DNA of 64,000 nucleotides from Leisingera sp. S132 (GCF_025144465.1 NZ_CP083553.1:2850001-2914000); one strand, 5' to 3'; shown: positions 47,616 to 56,462, counted from the first letter of the stretch. The notes: a model not told the origin generated them from the sequence alone. Made by a program: numbers and translations.

Positions 47616-48851
47616 TCATTCGGCCGGCGCAGGCCGTGCGTATTTGCTGAAGATGGTCTCGTTGCCCGGTTCCGGGTGGCGCGGGATCAGCAGCGACAGA
47701 GACAGCGACACCAGCGCCATTGCGGCGGCCAGGGCAAAAACCAGGCCCGGTTCATAAACCCAGAGGAGGCCCAGCAGCACCGGCAGGAACACCGCGGCGA
47801 TGTGGTTGATGGTGAAGGCCACGGCGGCGGTGGGGGCGATGTCGCCCGGGTCGGCGATCTTCTGAAAATAGGTCTTGAGCGCCAGCGCCAGGGCAAACAG
47901 CACATGGTCGACCACATAGAGCACAGCCGCAATCACCACGCCCCAGCCAAACCAGTAGATGCCGCCGTAGGCCGCAAAGACGATGGCGAGCCCTGCGTAT
48001 TCGAAAATCAGCGTGCGGCGCTCGCCAAAGGCAGCCACGGCGCGGCCCAGCAGCGGCGCCACGGTCATGTTGATTACCAGGTTGATCAGGTAGAGGCCGG
48101 TGAGTTCATGCACCTCGAAGCCGAATTTCTCAACCATCATGAAGCCTGCGAAGACCACAAAGATCTGCCGCCGGGCGCCCGCCATGAACTGCAGCGCGTA
48201 GTAGAGCCAGTACCGCTTGCGCAGGATCAGCTTCTTGGTCTGCGGGTGCGGCGCGTCGAACTGCGGATAGGCAAAGAGCGCAAACAGCGCGATGGCGGCG
48301 GTCAGCCCGCCGGCGGCCAGGAACACGGTGTTATAGCTGAGGCCCAGGCTTTCCCAGGTCAGCACGATCAGCCCGTAAACCACCAGCGTGGCTGCCGATC
48401 CGGCCGCGACCAGCCAGCCCAGCGTCTGCGGCGCCCGGTCCTTGGGCAGCCATTGCAGCTGCAGCGACTGGTTCACCGTCTCGTAGTAGTGGAAACCGAT
48501 CGAGCTGAGCAGCGTCACCATCAGGAGACCGCCGAGCGAGGGGAACCAGGCGGTGACGGCGGTGGCCACCCCCAGCAGCACCAGCGAGATCAGCCCCAGC
48601 ATCTGCTCACGGACAAACAGGATCACCGCAATCACACCAACGGCCAGAAAGCCGGGGATCTCGCGCACGGTATGCAGCAGGCCAATGTCGGCGCCGTCGA
48701 AATTGGCGGCTTCGATCACGAAGTTGTTGAGCAGCGCGCTCCAGGTGTTGAAGGCAATGGGCATCGCCAGCGCCATCAGGAACAGAAGCGTCACAGGGCG
48801 GCGCCAGAACGGGAGGCTCTGGGCCTCGGAAAGGGGCATCGGTTTGAACAT
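47616..48851 (-). CDS. MFS transporter
   Basis: A 411-residue polytopic protein with about twelve hydrophobic spans, consistent with the major facilitator superfamily. It starts at ATG 48851; two more codons to a TTG are possible. Conserved-looking parts include FDGADIGLLHTVREIPGFLAVGVIAV and GFEVHELTGLYLINLVINMTVAPLLGRAV. The substrate cannot be told. It stands alone between a REP-like repeat upstream and prmA downstream. Confidence 0.85.
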   Translation of the reverse strand: MFKPMPLSEAQSLPFWRRPVTLLFLMALAMPIAFNTWSALLNNFVIEAANFDGADIGLLHTVREIPGFLAVGVIAVILFVREQMLGLISLVLLGVATAVTAWFPSLGGLLMVTLLSSIGFHYYETVNQSLQLQWLPKDRAPQTLGWLVAAGSAATLVVYGLIVLTWESLGLSYNTVFLAAGGLTAAIALFALFAYPQFDAPHPQTKKLILRKRYWLYYALQFMAGARRQIFVVFAGFMMVEKFGFEVHELTGLYLINLVINMTVAPLLGRAVAAFGERRTLIFEYAGLAIVFAAYGGIYWFGWGVVIAAVLYVVDHVLFALALALKTYFQKIADPGDIAPTAAVAFTINHIAAVFLPVLLGLLWVYEPGLVFALAAAMALVSLSLSLLIPRHPEPGNETIFSKYARPAPAE

Positions 48852-48942
48852 GCGCAAGGGTTTACGCCTGTTCAGCCGGTCTGGCGAGGGAGAAAACCCG
48901 CCTGCACATTAAGCTCCGCATCAGCGCGCAGAGACGGCCAAT

Positions 48943-49033
48943 GCGAGGCTCTGCCTCGCGCTCCGGGATATTTGCGGCAAGATGAATGAAGGATCCCCTC
49001 TTCATCTGGCCGCAAAAATCCCGGGAGTGAGCG
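48943..49033. repeat. REP-like inverted repeats upstream of the MFS gene
   Basis: A short hairpin GCGAGGC-TCT-GCCTCGC (48943-48959) adjoins a long imperfect dyad. Its arms are 48961-48986 (CTCCGGGATATTTGCGGC then AAGATGAA) and 49001-49027 (TTCATCTGGCCGCAAAAATC then CCGGGAG). The arms pair over about 26 bases with few mismatches. It is non-coding and resembles dispersed intergenic repeats I associate with roseobacter genomes. Confidence 0.65.
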
Positions 49034-49061
49034 CCAGGAACGCGAGGGGGCAAGGGTGCAA

Positions 49062-49076
49062 GGGGGCAAAGCCCCC
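49062..49076 (-). terminator. Hairpin just after priA
   Basis: GGGGGC-AAA-GCCCCC, beginning ten bases past the priA stop on the minus strand. No T-run follows, so termination strength is uncertain. Confidence 0.45.
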
Positions 49077-49085
49077 TGCCCCACA

Positions 49086-51293
49086 TCAGAAAAAGCTCTG
49101 CGGATCGATGTCGATGCTGAGGCGCAGATCGCCCTTCAGGCGCAGCGGCGCGGTCCAGCGGGCCAACGCCTCCTGCAAAGGCACGCCTTTCGGTGCCTTG
49201 ACCAGCAGCCGCACCCGGTGGCGGCCGCGGACCCGGGCAATGGGGGCGGGTGCCGGCCCGAACAACTGCGCGCCGATCTGGCGCAGCGGGCCGTCATTGC
49301 GGGCCATGGCGTTGCCGAGGTCAAAGACCGCTGCCAGATCCGGTCCCGACAGGATGATCCCGGCCATCCGGCCATAGGGCGGCACGCCTGCGGCCTGGCG
49401 TTCGGCAGCTTCGGCCTTCCAGAAGCTTTCCTCATCGCCTGACAGAATGGCGCGGATCACCGGGTGCTCCGGCTGGAAGGTCTGCATCAGCGCCTCGCCC
49501 GGGCGTTCGGCGCGGCCGGCCCGGCCCGCCACCTGGCGCATCAGCTGAAAGGTCCGCTCCGCCGCGCGCAGGTCGGACCCTTGCAGGCCGAGGTCGGCGT
49601 CGATCACCCCCACCAGCGTCAAGAGCGGAAAGTTATGGCCCTTGGCGACCAGCTGGGTACCGAGAATGATGTCGGCCTCGCCTGCCGCGATCTCCTCGAT
49701 CCGTTGCTTCAGCGCGCGGGCGGAGCCGAACAGGTCGGAGCTGAGCACCGCAATGCGCGCCTCCGGGAACAGGGCGGTGGCTTCCTCCGCCAGCCGCTCG
49801 ATGCCGGGACCGACCGGGGCCATCTTGCCCTCCACCTCGCAGGAGGGGCAGGTCTCTGGCACTGGCTTGGTCTCGCCGCACTGGTGGCACATCAGCCGTT
49901 TCATGAAACGGTGCTCCACCATCCGTGCGTCGCAGTGGTCGCACGCCACCTGCGCGCCGCAGGCGCGGCAGATGGTGACCGGGGCAAAGCCGCGGCGGTT
50001 CAGGAACAGGAGCGATTGCTCGCCGCGCTCCATCCTCAGGGTCATCGCCTTCTTCAGGGTGGGGGAAATCCAGGTGGAGGGCAGCAGATCCTCGGACCGC
50101 ATATCCACCGCGCGCATGTCCGGCAGGACCGAGGCGCCGAAGCGGGAGGTGAGGTTCAGCCGGTTGTACTTGCCTGCCTCGGCATTGGCCCAGGTCTCAA
50201 GCGACGGCGTGGCAGAGGCCAGCACCACCTGCGCCGAACACATTGCCGCCCGCAGCACCGCCATGTCGCGGGCGTTGTAGAGCACCCCGTCCTCCTGCTT
50301 GTAGGAGGTGTCGTGTTCCTCATCGACGATGATCAGCCCCAGATCGCGGAACGGCAGGAACAGCGCGGAGCGGGCGCCGATCACCAGCTGAGCCGCGCCC
50401 TGCCCGACCATCTTCCAGACACGCCGGCGCTCGGTCATGGTGGCGCCGGAATGCCACTCAGCCGGTTTGGCCCCGAACCGGGCCTCGACGCGGGTCAGGA
50501 ACTCAGCGGTCAGCGCGATTTCAGGCAGCAGCACCAACGCCTGCCGCCCGGCGCGCAGGGCGGCGGCGACGGCCTCCAGGTAGACCTCGGTCTTGCCGGA
50601 GCCGGTGACGCCCTTCAGCAGCGTGGTGCCGTAACGCCCGCTGTGGACGCCCTCGGCCAGGGCGGCGGCGGCCTTGGCCTGATCCTCGGTCAGCTGCTTG
50701 GAGGGCAGTTCCGGATCCAGATGCGGATAGGGTGTGTCGCGCGGTGCTTCCTCCTCGCGCAGGGCGCCTTGCTTGACCAGCCCTTTCACCACCGACGGCG
50801 TAACGTCCGCCATATCGGCCAATTCGCGCGGGGTGAAGGCGAGGCCGCCATACTCCTCCAGCACCTCCAGAACCCTTGTGCGGGCCTCCGTCATCCGGTC
50901 CGGCACACCGTCGCCCCGGCGCAGGATCTTGCGCATCGACGGCGGATCGGAAAGACCCGGTGCGCGGGTGGCCAGCCGCAGCATCGCGGGCATAGGCGTC
51001 AGGGTGTAATCGGCCGCCTTGCCGAGGAACTGGCGCATCTCGGTCCGCATCGGCGCCACGTCCAGCACCCGGATCACTGATCGCAGCTTGGCCGAATCGA
51101 AATCCCCCGCACCCGGCCCCCAGACCACGCCCAGCACCTTGCGCGGGCCCAGCGGCACCTCGACGTAGGCGCCGAGGTAACAGCCGCCCTCCGGCGCGCG
51201 GTAGTCGAGCAGCCGGTCAAGGGGCTGGGTGGTCAGAACCCCCACCCGCTCGCCTGCCTGAAAGAACTCCTGCCTGCTCATGCTGCTGCCCAT
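49086..51293 (-). CDS. priA: Primosomal protein N' (replication restart helicase PriA)
   Basis: Restarts stalled replication forks. About 735 residues: an N-terminal DNA 3'-end-binding domain (VGVLTTQPLDRLLDYRAPEG onward), helicase motif I GVTGSGKT at 228-235, motif II DEEH at 323-326, motif III ASATPSLE, and eight zinc-binding cysteines (CRACG, CDHC, CHQCG, CPSC). ATGs at 51293 and 51281 (MSRQEFF) are both possible. It diverges from the transaldolase gene. Confidence 0.97.
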   Translation of the reverse strand: MGSSMSRQEFFQAGERVGVLTTQPLDRLLDYRAPEGGCYLGAYVEVPLGPRKVLGVVWGPGAGDFDSAKLRSVIRVLDVAPMRTEMRQFLGKAADYTLTPMPAMLRLATRAPGLSDPPSMRKILRRGDGVPDRMTEARTRVLEVLEEYGGLAFTPRELADMADVTPSVVKGLVKQGALREEEAPRDTPYPHLDPELPSKQLTEDQAKAAAALAEGVHSGRYGTTLLKGVTGSGKTEVYLEAVAAALRAGRQALVLLPEIALTAEFLTRVEARFGAKPAEWHSGATMTERRRVWKMVGQGAAQLVIGARSALFLPFRDLGLIIVDEEHDTSYKQEDGVLYNARDMAVLRAAMCSAQVVLASATPSLETWANAEAGKYNRLNLTSRFGASVLPDMRAVDMRSEDLLPSTWISPTLKKAMTLRMERGEQSLLFLNRRGFAPVTICRACGAQVACDHCDARMVEHRFMKRLMCHQCGETKPVPETCPSCEVEGKMAPVGPGIERLAEEATALFPEARIAVLSSDLFGSARALKQRIEEIAAGEADIILGTQLVAKGHNFPLLTLVGVIDADLGLQGSDLRAAERTFQLMRQVAGRAGRAERPGEALMQTFQPEHPVIRAILSGDEESFWKAEAAERQAAGVPPYGRMAGIILSGPDLAAVFDLGNAMARNDGPLRQIGAQLFGPAPAPIARVRGRHRVRLLVKAPKGVPLQEALARWTAPLRLKGDLRLSIDIDPQSFF

Positions 51294-51362
51294 GTTGCCG
51301 CCCGTAATCCCATGAGGTAAAGGCAGAAGCGACCGAGGCCAACCCATCCAAAGGACTGCCCC

Positions 51363-52016
51363 ATGAAATTCTTCGTAGATACTGCCGAGATCGGCGCCAT
51401 TGCCGAGCTGAACGATCTGGGCATGGTGGACGGTGTCACCACCAACCCGTCGCTGATCAAGAAATCCGGCCGCGACATCATCGAGGTCACCAAGGAGATC
51501 TGTGATCTGGTCGACGGGCCGGTGTCGGCAGAAGTCACCGCAACGGATGCGGAAACCATGATCGCCGAAGGCCGCAAGCTGGTGGAGATTGCCGAGAACA
51601 TCGCCGTGAAGGTGCCGCTGACCTGGGACGGCCTGAAGGCGTGCAAGACCCTGACCGACGACGGCCACATGGTGAATGTGACCCTGTGCTTCTCCGCCAA
51701 CCAGGCACTGCTGGCAGCCAAGGCGGGCGCGACCTTCATCTCCCCGTTCATCGGGCGTCTGGACGACATCAACCTGGATGGCATGGAGCTGATCGAGGAC
51801 ATCCGCACCATCTATGACAACTTCGGTTTCGAGACCCAGATCCTGGCGGCCTCGATCCGGTCGGTGAACCATGTGCTGGATTCGGCCCGCATCGGCGCTG
51901 ACGTGATCACCGCACCGCCGGCCGTGATCAAGGCGATGGTGAACCACCCGCTGACCGACAAGGGCCTTGATGCCTTCCTGGCCGACATCAAGGCGGCGGA
52001 TATCAAGATCCTCTGA
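51363..52016 (+). CDS. tal: Transaldolase (short TalC/Fsa-type)
   Basis: A 217-residue class I aldolase of the small transaldolase family, interconverting sugar phosphates in the pentose phosphate pathway; some members act as fructose-6-phosphate aldolase. The Schiff-base lysine is Lys83 in [13 protein letters not shown]. The start [13 protein letters not shown] and [15 protein letters not shown] are typical. AAAGGA precedes the ATG, and a strong terminator follows. Confidence 0.95.
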   Translation: MKFFVDTAEIGAIAELNDLGMVDGVTTNPSLIKKSGRDIIEVTKEICDLVDGPVSAEVTATDAETMIAEGRKLVEIAENIAVKVPLTWDGLKACKTLTDDGHMVNVTLCFSANQALLAAKAGATFISPFIGRLDDINLDGMELIEDIRTIYDNFGFETQILAASIRSVNHVLDSARIGADVITAPPAVIKAMVNHPLTDKGLDAFLADIKAADIKIL

Positions 52017-52040
52017 TCCGGCGGAACTGAACAGACACCC

Positions 52041-52069
52041 AAAGGGCGCCCGGAACCGGGCGCCTTTTT
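52041..52069 (+). terminator. Terminator of the transaldolase gene
   Basis: GGCGCCCGG (52045-52053) pairs perfectly with CCGGGCGCC (52056-52064) around AA, followed by TTTTT. Confidence 0.93.
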
Positions 52070-52097
52070 CTTTGCGGCAGGCTTCTTTCGGGCGGGG

Positions 52098-52272
52098 GCC
52101 TCCCGCGCCTCTCAGCAGCCCGGCGGCCGCCGGGCCGCATCGCAGCTTGGGCCCGGCAGCGCGCCTGGCGGCGCGCTGCGGCGGCGCTTCCCGCCGCCAG
52201 CGCCGGGCAGACGCCCGGCGCCATGCCCAACGGGCGCGGAGCATGTTTGTGCTCCGGCGGCGGGCGGGAGCC
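52098..52272. repeat. G+C-rich inverted-repeat element (copy 2)
   Basis: 175 bases with near-perfect inverted ends: GCCTCCCGC (52098-52106) and GCGGGAGCC (52264-52272), one mismatch. The core shares TTGGGCCCGGC and GCCCAAC with the element at 42806-42940, and both have the outer context CTCCCGCGCCT and GGCGGGAGCC. It has several internal hairpins. It occupies most of the 367-base gap between the transaldolase and DUF484 genes; the rest is the terminator and the promoter region of the DUF484 gene. Confidence 0.62.
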
Positions 52273-52383
52273 TGTCCTTTTGCAGCAATTTGCGCCCGTC
52301 CCGCATTTTTCGGCAGCATTGCCGGTTTCCCGTGTTATACACGTCAGCAAACCCGCCAGAGGTCCGGAGCCGCAAGAGTTCAC

Positions 52384-53091
52384 ATGAGCAGTTCAAGCAA
52401 TACAGTCAGCCTGGAAGACCAGTTGCGCGAGGCGATTCTCGCCAAACCCGATGCGGTGCTGGAGGATCAGCACCTGATGAATGCCCTGGTCGCCGCCAAT
52501 GAGCGGGCGATGGGCTCCAATGTCGTTGACCTGCGCGGCATCGCAATGGAGCGGATGGCGGCGCGGCTGGACCGGCTGGAAGACACCCACCGCTCGGTGA
52601 TTGCAGCCGCCTATGACAATCTGGCCGGCACCAACCTGATCCACCGCGCCGTGCTGCGGCTGCTGGAGCCGCGCGACTTCACTGCCTTTCTGGCCTGCCT
52701 GGAGCACGACATGCCGGAGATCCTGCGCGTCAATGCGCTAGCGCTGGTGCTGGAGACCGCCCAGCCCGGCGGCGCCGAGGTGGAGCGCAAGTCCGGCGCG
52801 CTGAAGCTGGCCGGTCCCGGCTTCACCGAAAGCTATGCAGGGCAGGCAGGCCACGAACGCCCCGTCACCCTGCGCCAGACCCAGGGCGGCAGCCCGCGGG
52901 TTTACGGCATGAAGGCGGAGTGGATCCGTTCCGAGGCCTGCCTGATGCTGGACTTGGGCGAAGGCCGCCTGCCCGGCATGCTGGTGATGGGATCGGAAGA
53001 CCCGCATCAGTTCTCGCCGATGCAAGGCACCGATCTCCTCACCTTCTTCGGCGGCGTCTTTGAACGCACGATGCGCTGCTGGCTGTCATGA
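52384..53091 (+). CDS. DUF484 family protein
   Basis: A 235-residue soluble protein matching the DUF484 pattern: a helical N-terminal part (EAILAKPDAVLEDQHLMNALVAANE, then VVDLRGIAMERMAARLDRLEDTHRSVI) and a GAF-like C-terminal part ending MQGTDLLTFFGGVFERTMRCWLS. DUF484 genes are usually next to xerC, as here. The function is unknown. Its stop overlaps the xerC start (ATGA). Confidence 0.9.
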   Translation: MSSSSNTVSLEDQLREAILAKPDAVLEDQHLMNALVAANERAMGSNVVDLRGIAMERMAARLDRLEDTHRSVIAAAYDNLAGTNLIHRAVLRLLEPRDFTAFLACLEHDMPEILRVNALALVLETAQPGGAEVERKSGALKLAGPGFTESYAGQAGHERPVTLRQTQGGSPRVYGMKAEWIRSEACLMLDLGEGRLPGMLVMGSEDPHQFSPMQGTDLLTFFGGVFERTMRCWLS

Positions 53092-54008
53092 CGCTGATCT
53101 CTCCCGCCTGCCGGGATGCGCTGCAGCTGTGGCTGGAGCGCCTGGGCGGGCTGGAGGATGCCTCTGCCAACACGCTGACCGCCTACCGCGGAGACGTGAC
53201 TGCTTTTCTGGCCTTCATGACCCGGCACAGCGGCGGGCCGCAGGGGCTGGGTGCGCTGGCGCGGATCACCACCGCGGACATGCGGGCCTGGATGGCCTCG
53301 GAACGCAATTCCGGCACCGGGGCGCGGTCGCTGGCGCGCAAGCTGTCGGCGGTCAAGAATTTCTACCGCTGGCTGGCGGAGCGCGAGGGATTTGAGCCGG
53401 CCGCGGTGCTGCTGGCGCGCTCCCCCAAGTTCCAGAAGAAACTGCCGCGCCCGCTGGCACCGGAGGCGGCCAAGGCCGTTCTCGAAACCGTGGAACTGCA
53501 GTCGCAAAAGGATTGGGTCGCTGCCCGCGACGTGGCGGTGGTGACGCTGCTGTACGGCTGCGGGCTGCGGATTTCCGAGGCGCTGGGGCTGACCGGCGCA
53601 GACGCGCCGCTGCCGCCGGTCCTGCGCATCCTGGGCAAGGGCCGGAAGGAGCGCGTGGTGCCGGTGCTGCCTGCGGCGCGTGACGCAGTGGAGCGTTATC
53701 TGTCGCTGTGTCCGCATCCGCAAGAGAATGGCGCGCCGCTGTTCCGCGGCGTCCGCGGCGGCGCGCTGAACCCGCGCCAGATCCAGGGGGTGATGGCCAG
53801 GACCCGTGCCCAGCTGGGCCTGCCTGCCACCGCCACCCCGCACGCGCTGCGCCACAGCTTTGCCACCCATCTGCTGGAGGCGGGCGGCGACCTGCGCGCC
53901 ATTCAGGAGCTCTTGGGCCATGCGTCGCTGTCGACCACCCAGGCCTATACGGCGGTGGACACCACCCATCTGCTGGAAGTTTATAACAAGGCCCACCCGA
54001 AAGCGTGA
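53088..54008 (+). CDS. xerC: Tyrosine recombinase XerC
   Basis: Site-specific recombinase that resolves chromosome dimers at dif with XerD. The 306-residue product has the N-terminal SAM-like domain (about 10-105) and catalytic residues Arg161 (GLRISEAL), Lys184 (LGKGRKERVVP), His252 and Arg255 (HALRHSF), His278 (LGHASLSTTQ) and Tyr287. It overlaps DUF484 by four bases. Confidence 0.97.
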   Translation: MTLISPACRDALQLWLERLGGLEDASANTLTAYRGDVTAFLAFMTRHSGGPQGLGALARITTADMRAWMASERNSGTGARSLARKLSAVKNFYRWLAEREGFEPAAVLLARSPKFQKKLPRPLAPEAAKAVLETVELQSQKDWVAARDVAVVTLLYGCGLRISEALGLTGADAPLPPVLRILGKGRKERVVPVLPAARDAVERYLSLCPHPQENGAPLFRGVRGGALNPRQIQGVMARTRAQLGLPATATPHALRHSFATHLLEAGGDLRAIQELLGHASLSTTQAYTAVDTTHLLEVYNKAHPKA

Positions 54009-54059
54009 CTTGACCACACCCGCCGTGCCGGCCTTTGCTGTCAGCAGGAGGGCCTGCCC

Positions 54060-54287
54060 ATGCCCGATGAACATTCCGCGCAGGTGGAACTGACCAGCAT
54101 CCTGACTTGCCCGGCCTGCGGGCACGCAGCTGCTGAGGAGATGCCGCAGGACGCCTGCCAGTGGTTCCACGAGTGCCCCGCCTGCAAAGCCCTGTTGCGG
54201 CCAAAGCCCGGCGATTGCTGTGTTTTCTGCTCCTACGGGACCATACCCTGCCCGCCGGTGCAGGCTGGAGACAGCTGCTGCGGGTGA
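54060..54287 (+). CDS. GDCCVxC domain small cysteine-rich protein
   Basis: A 75-residue protein with paired cysteines: CPACG near residue 17, CPACK near 40, and the defining GDCCVFCSYGTIPCPP at about 51-66, with a final SCCG. NCBI describes a GDCCVxC family with seleno- and cysteine forms; this one has only Cys codons. A metal-binding or redox role is likely but unproven. A perfect AGGAGG lies eight bases before the ATG. Confidence 0.85.
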   Translation: MPDEHSAQVELTSILTCPACGHAAAEEMPQDACQWFHECPACKALLRPKPGDCCVFCSYGTIPCPPVQAGDSCCG

Positions 54288-54646
54288 CGCGCAAGCGGCC
54301 CGGTTTAATAAAATGCGCGATATTTTGCGCAACAGGCGGCAAGCCTCTGTTAAGCCGGCGCAGGCCAGATGGCAGAAACCGATCCAGAAAGGATTCTGCC
54401 ATGACCAGTGCCGGCTTTGCCGTTTCGTTTTCCGATGGCGCCCCTGCGGCCCCTGCTCCGCCGCCCGGCGTCCAGCCTTGGGTGCGTGACCGGCCCGCTC
54501 ACTCCCCATTCTCCTCGCCCGCGATCACCGACCCGGCTCCGCATGGCCGCCGCATGGCCCGCATTCTGCTGCCCGCAGGTACGGATTTCCGCCCAAATTT
54601 GCACTGAACGGTTGCGGCTCCGGGGCAAATTCGCCATCACGGTCGG
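54288..54646. other. Intergenic region with a possible small gene
   Basis: 359 bases between the GDCCVxC and pcs genes. A hairpin TGCGC-GATATTTT-GCGCA lies at about 54315-54332. The only candidate gene is the 68-codon frame listed separately. No terminator with a clear T-run is seen. Confidence 0.4.
54401..54607 (+). CDS. Possible small protein, unknown
   Basis: A 68-codon frame beginning MTSAGFAVSFSDGAPAAP and rich in Ala, Pro and Ser, ending RMARILLPAGTDFRPNLH. A good ribosome binding site (AGAAAGGA) lies six to eight bases before the ATG, which is the main reason to list it. There is no recognised domain, signal peptide or membrane span. It may be a real short protein or a chance frame in G+C-rich DNA. 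Confidence 0.35.
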   Translation: MTSAGFAVSFSDGAPAAPAPPPGVQPWVRDRPAHSPFSSPAITDPAPHGRRMARILLPAGTDFRPNLH

Positions 54647-55357
54647 ATGACACCTCAGATCCGCGCCCTTTCCGTTCATCTGCTGACCGCCACCGGTGCT
54701 GTCTTTGCCATGCTGGCCATGCTGGCCGCAGCCGAAGGCAAATGGAGCCTGATGTTCCTGTGGCTGGTGGTGGCCTTTGCCGTCGATGGCATCGACGGGC
54801 CGCTGGCGCGGCACTATCACGTCAAGCGCTACTCGCCGGAGTTCGACGGGGTGCTGCTGGACCTGATCATCGATTACCTGACCTACGTCTTCATCCCTGC
54901 CTTTGCCCTGTTCCAGTCCGGGCTGATGGCGGGCTGGACCGGCTGGTTTGCGATCATCGTGATCACCTTCGGCAGCGCGATGTACTATGCCGACACCAGG
55001 ATGAAGACCAAGGACAATTCCTTCTCCGGCTATCCCGGCGTGTGGAACATGCCGGTGCTGGTGATCTTTGCGCTGGAACCCAGCCATTGGACTAGCCTGG
55101 TGCTGGTGACGCTGCTGTCCATTGCCATGTTCCTGCCGCTGAAATTCATCCATCCGGTGCGCACGGTGCGCTGGCGCAAAGTGTCGCTGCCGATGGCGCT
55201 GGCCTGGACCTTCTTTGCCGGCTGGGCCGCCTGGGTGGACTTTCACCCGGCCAGCTGGGCCCATTGGGGGCTGGTGGTGACCTCGGTCTACCTTCTGTTT
55301 GTCGGCATCGCCCAGCAGATCGTCCCGGAAAGACGCCGCAGCTCCTCCGCTGCCTGA
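54647..55357 (+). CDS. pcs: Phosphatidylcholine synthase
   Basis: Inner-membrane enzyme that makes phosphatidylcholine in one step from CDP-diacylglycerol and choline, typical of alphaproteobacteria. The 236-residue product has about seven spans. The CDP-alcohol phosphotransferase motif is visible with Asp47, Asp50, Gly51, Ala54, Arg55 and, after a longer 12-residue spacing, Gly68, Asp72 and Asp76. The longer spacing fits Pcs rather than other family members. Confidence 0.92.
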   Translation: MTPQIRALSVHLLTATGAVFAMLAMLAAAEGKWSLMFLWLVVAFAVDGIDGPLARHYHVKRYSPEFDGVLLDLIIDYLTYVFIPAFALFQSGLMAGWTGWFAIIVITFGSAMYYADTRMKTKDNSFSGYPGVWNMPVLVIFALEPSHWTSLVLVTLLSIAMFLPLKFIHPVRTVRWRKVSLPMALAWTFFAGWAAWVDFHPASWAHWGLVVTSVYLLFVGIAQQIVPERRRSSSAA

Positions 55358-55401
55358 CAGCCGCGGCCTGAATATGCCGGCCCCGGCCGCCGCCACCCGC
55401 C

Positions 55402-55854
55402 TCAGATCAGAAGGCTGGCAGCCCCTTCGTGTTTCAGCAGCGCCACCTTTGTCTCCACGCCGCCCTTGCCGGAAAACCCGCCCAGCCCGGAGGCGCCGAG
55501 CACCCGGTGGCAGGGGATGATCACCGGGATCGGGTTGCCGCCGCAGGCATTGCCGACCGGCTGCGGCGGGGCGCCCAGTTCCCGGGCAATCCCGCCGTAG
55601 GTGCGGGTTTCGCCAAAGGGGATTGCCAGCATCGCATCGCAGACCGCGCGCTGGAAGTCAGAGCCTTCGACCTGCAACGGCAGGTCAAAAACTGTCAGCT
55701 CCCCCGCAAAATAGGCGCGCAGCTGTTCCAAAGCCCGGGTCAGCAGCGCGGACTGCCCGCCGGCCTCAGCTGTCCAGTCCAGCCGCACGATGGCGCCGTC
55801 CCGCTCTGCCACGCTGAGCGGTCCAACCGGCGTCTCAAGGCTTGCTGAAATCAT
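55402..55854 (-). CDS. ogt: Methylated-DNA-[protein]-cysteine S-methyltransferase
   Basis: Suicide repair enzyme that removes alkyl groups from O6 of guanine. The 150-residue length fits a single-domain Ogt. The acceptor is Cys115 in PVIIPCHRVLGASG, with the helix-turn-helix arginine-finger part RTYGGIARELGAPPQPVGNACGGNP before it. The ATG at 55854 follows GGAGGAAAG. The CtrA-type box at 55930 lies 76 bases upstream of it, between it and the divergent unknown gene. Confidence 0.95.
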   Translation of the reverse strand: MISASLETPVGPLSVAERDGAIVRLDWTAEAGGQSALLTRALEQLRAYFAGELTVFDLPLQVEGSDFQRAVCDAMLAIPFGETRTYGGIARELGAPPQPVGNACGGNPIPVIIPCHRVLGASGLGGFSGKGGVETKVALLKHEGAASLLI

Positions 55855-55929
55855 GTCTTTCCTCCGGCCTGCGGGCGGCTGCATTCTCCTGTGCCGCCGC
55901 CAGAACGGCAAGCCCGGGCCAGCGGCGCG

Positions 55930-55944
55930 TTAACGCTTCGTTAA
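55930..55944. promoter_or_regulatory. CtrA-type box upstream of the 124-residue unknown gene
   Basis: TTAACGCTTCGTTAA, a perfect TTAA-N7-TTAA, also matching the stricter TTAAC-N5-GTTAAC form. It is 80 bases before the ATG at 56024 and 76 bases from the divergent ogt start. Confidence 0.7.
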
Positions 55945-56023
55945 CCAGTGCTAAAGGTTTCTCACCAGGTTGTCTCAAATTCTACTAAAGTGAGTTTCAA
56001 GAACAGAGTAAAAGGCAAGTCCG

Positions 56024-56398
56024 ATGTTTACAGCAACCTCCAGCACCGCCGGCCTCTACAACGGCATGAAGCAGCTTCAGGCGTTCCGCCAGAAGGTGCC
56101 GGCGGCTGCAACTGCGGACGGTGCCAATGCGGATGCCTCTCTCCATTATGCCGCGACCCAGAAGGCGGGGCGGGACGCCCAGAAGGCCGGCAGCCCTGCT
56201 GACGCCCTGACGTCCGGCTATATCGGCCCGGCCCTCGAAGCTTCGCGGAAAGAAGCGCTGGAGCCGCGCCCGGACCAGGGCTTCGACATGGATGCGTACT
56301 ATCAGGATCTGATGAACGGCTGCCAGGCCGGCCCCAAGCCGATCAGTCATATGGCCGCGGAAGCGAACTATGCCAAGGTTCAGAAAATCATCGCCTGA
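56024..56398 (+). CDS. Unknown 124-residue protein with a CtrA-type promoter box
   Basis: I do not recognise this protein. It is soluble and helical-looking (LYNGMKQLQAFRQKVPAAA, then ALEASRKEALEPRPDQGFDMDAYYQDLMNG) and ends in HMAAEANYAKVQKIIA. There is no signal peptide or span. AAAAGG precedes the ATG. A full CtrA-type box lies 80 bases upstream, so it is probably a member of the cell-cycle or motility regulon. It runs in the same direction as a second unknown gene with two such boxes. Confidence 0.75.
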   Translation: MFTATSSTAGLYNGMKQLQAFRQKVPAAATADGANADASLHYAATQKAGRDAQKAGSPADALTSGYIGPALEASRKEALEPRPDQGFDMDAYYQDLMNGCQAGPKPISHMAAEANYAKVQKIIA

Positions 56399-56462
56399 GC
56401 GGCGGCGGTGGGGGCAAGTGCCCCGCTGTCTGCACCGCACCGGCCTCTGCCCGCAGCGGCTG

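Noticed and set aside
49086-52319. A 1077-codon open frame on the minus strand that extends priA far upstream
   Set aside because: The extension runs antisense through the whole transaldolase gene and the repeat element. The PriA-like sequence begins only at 51293 or 51281.
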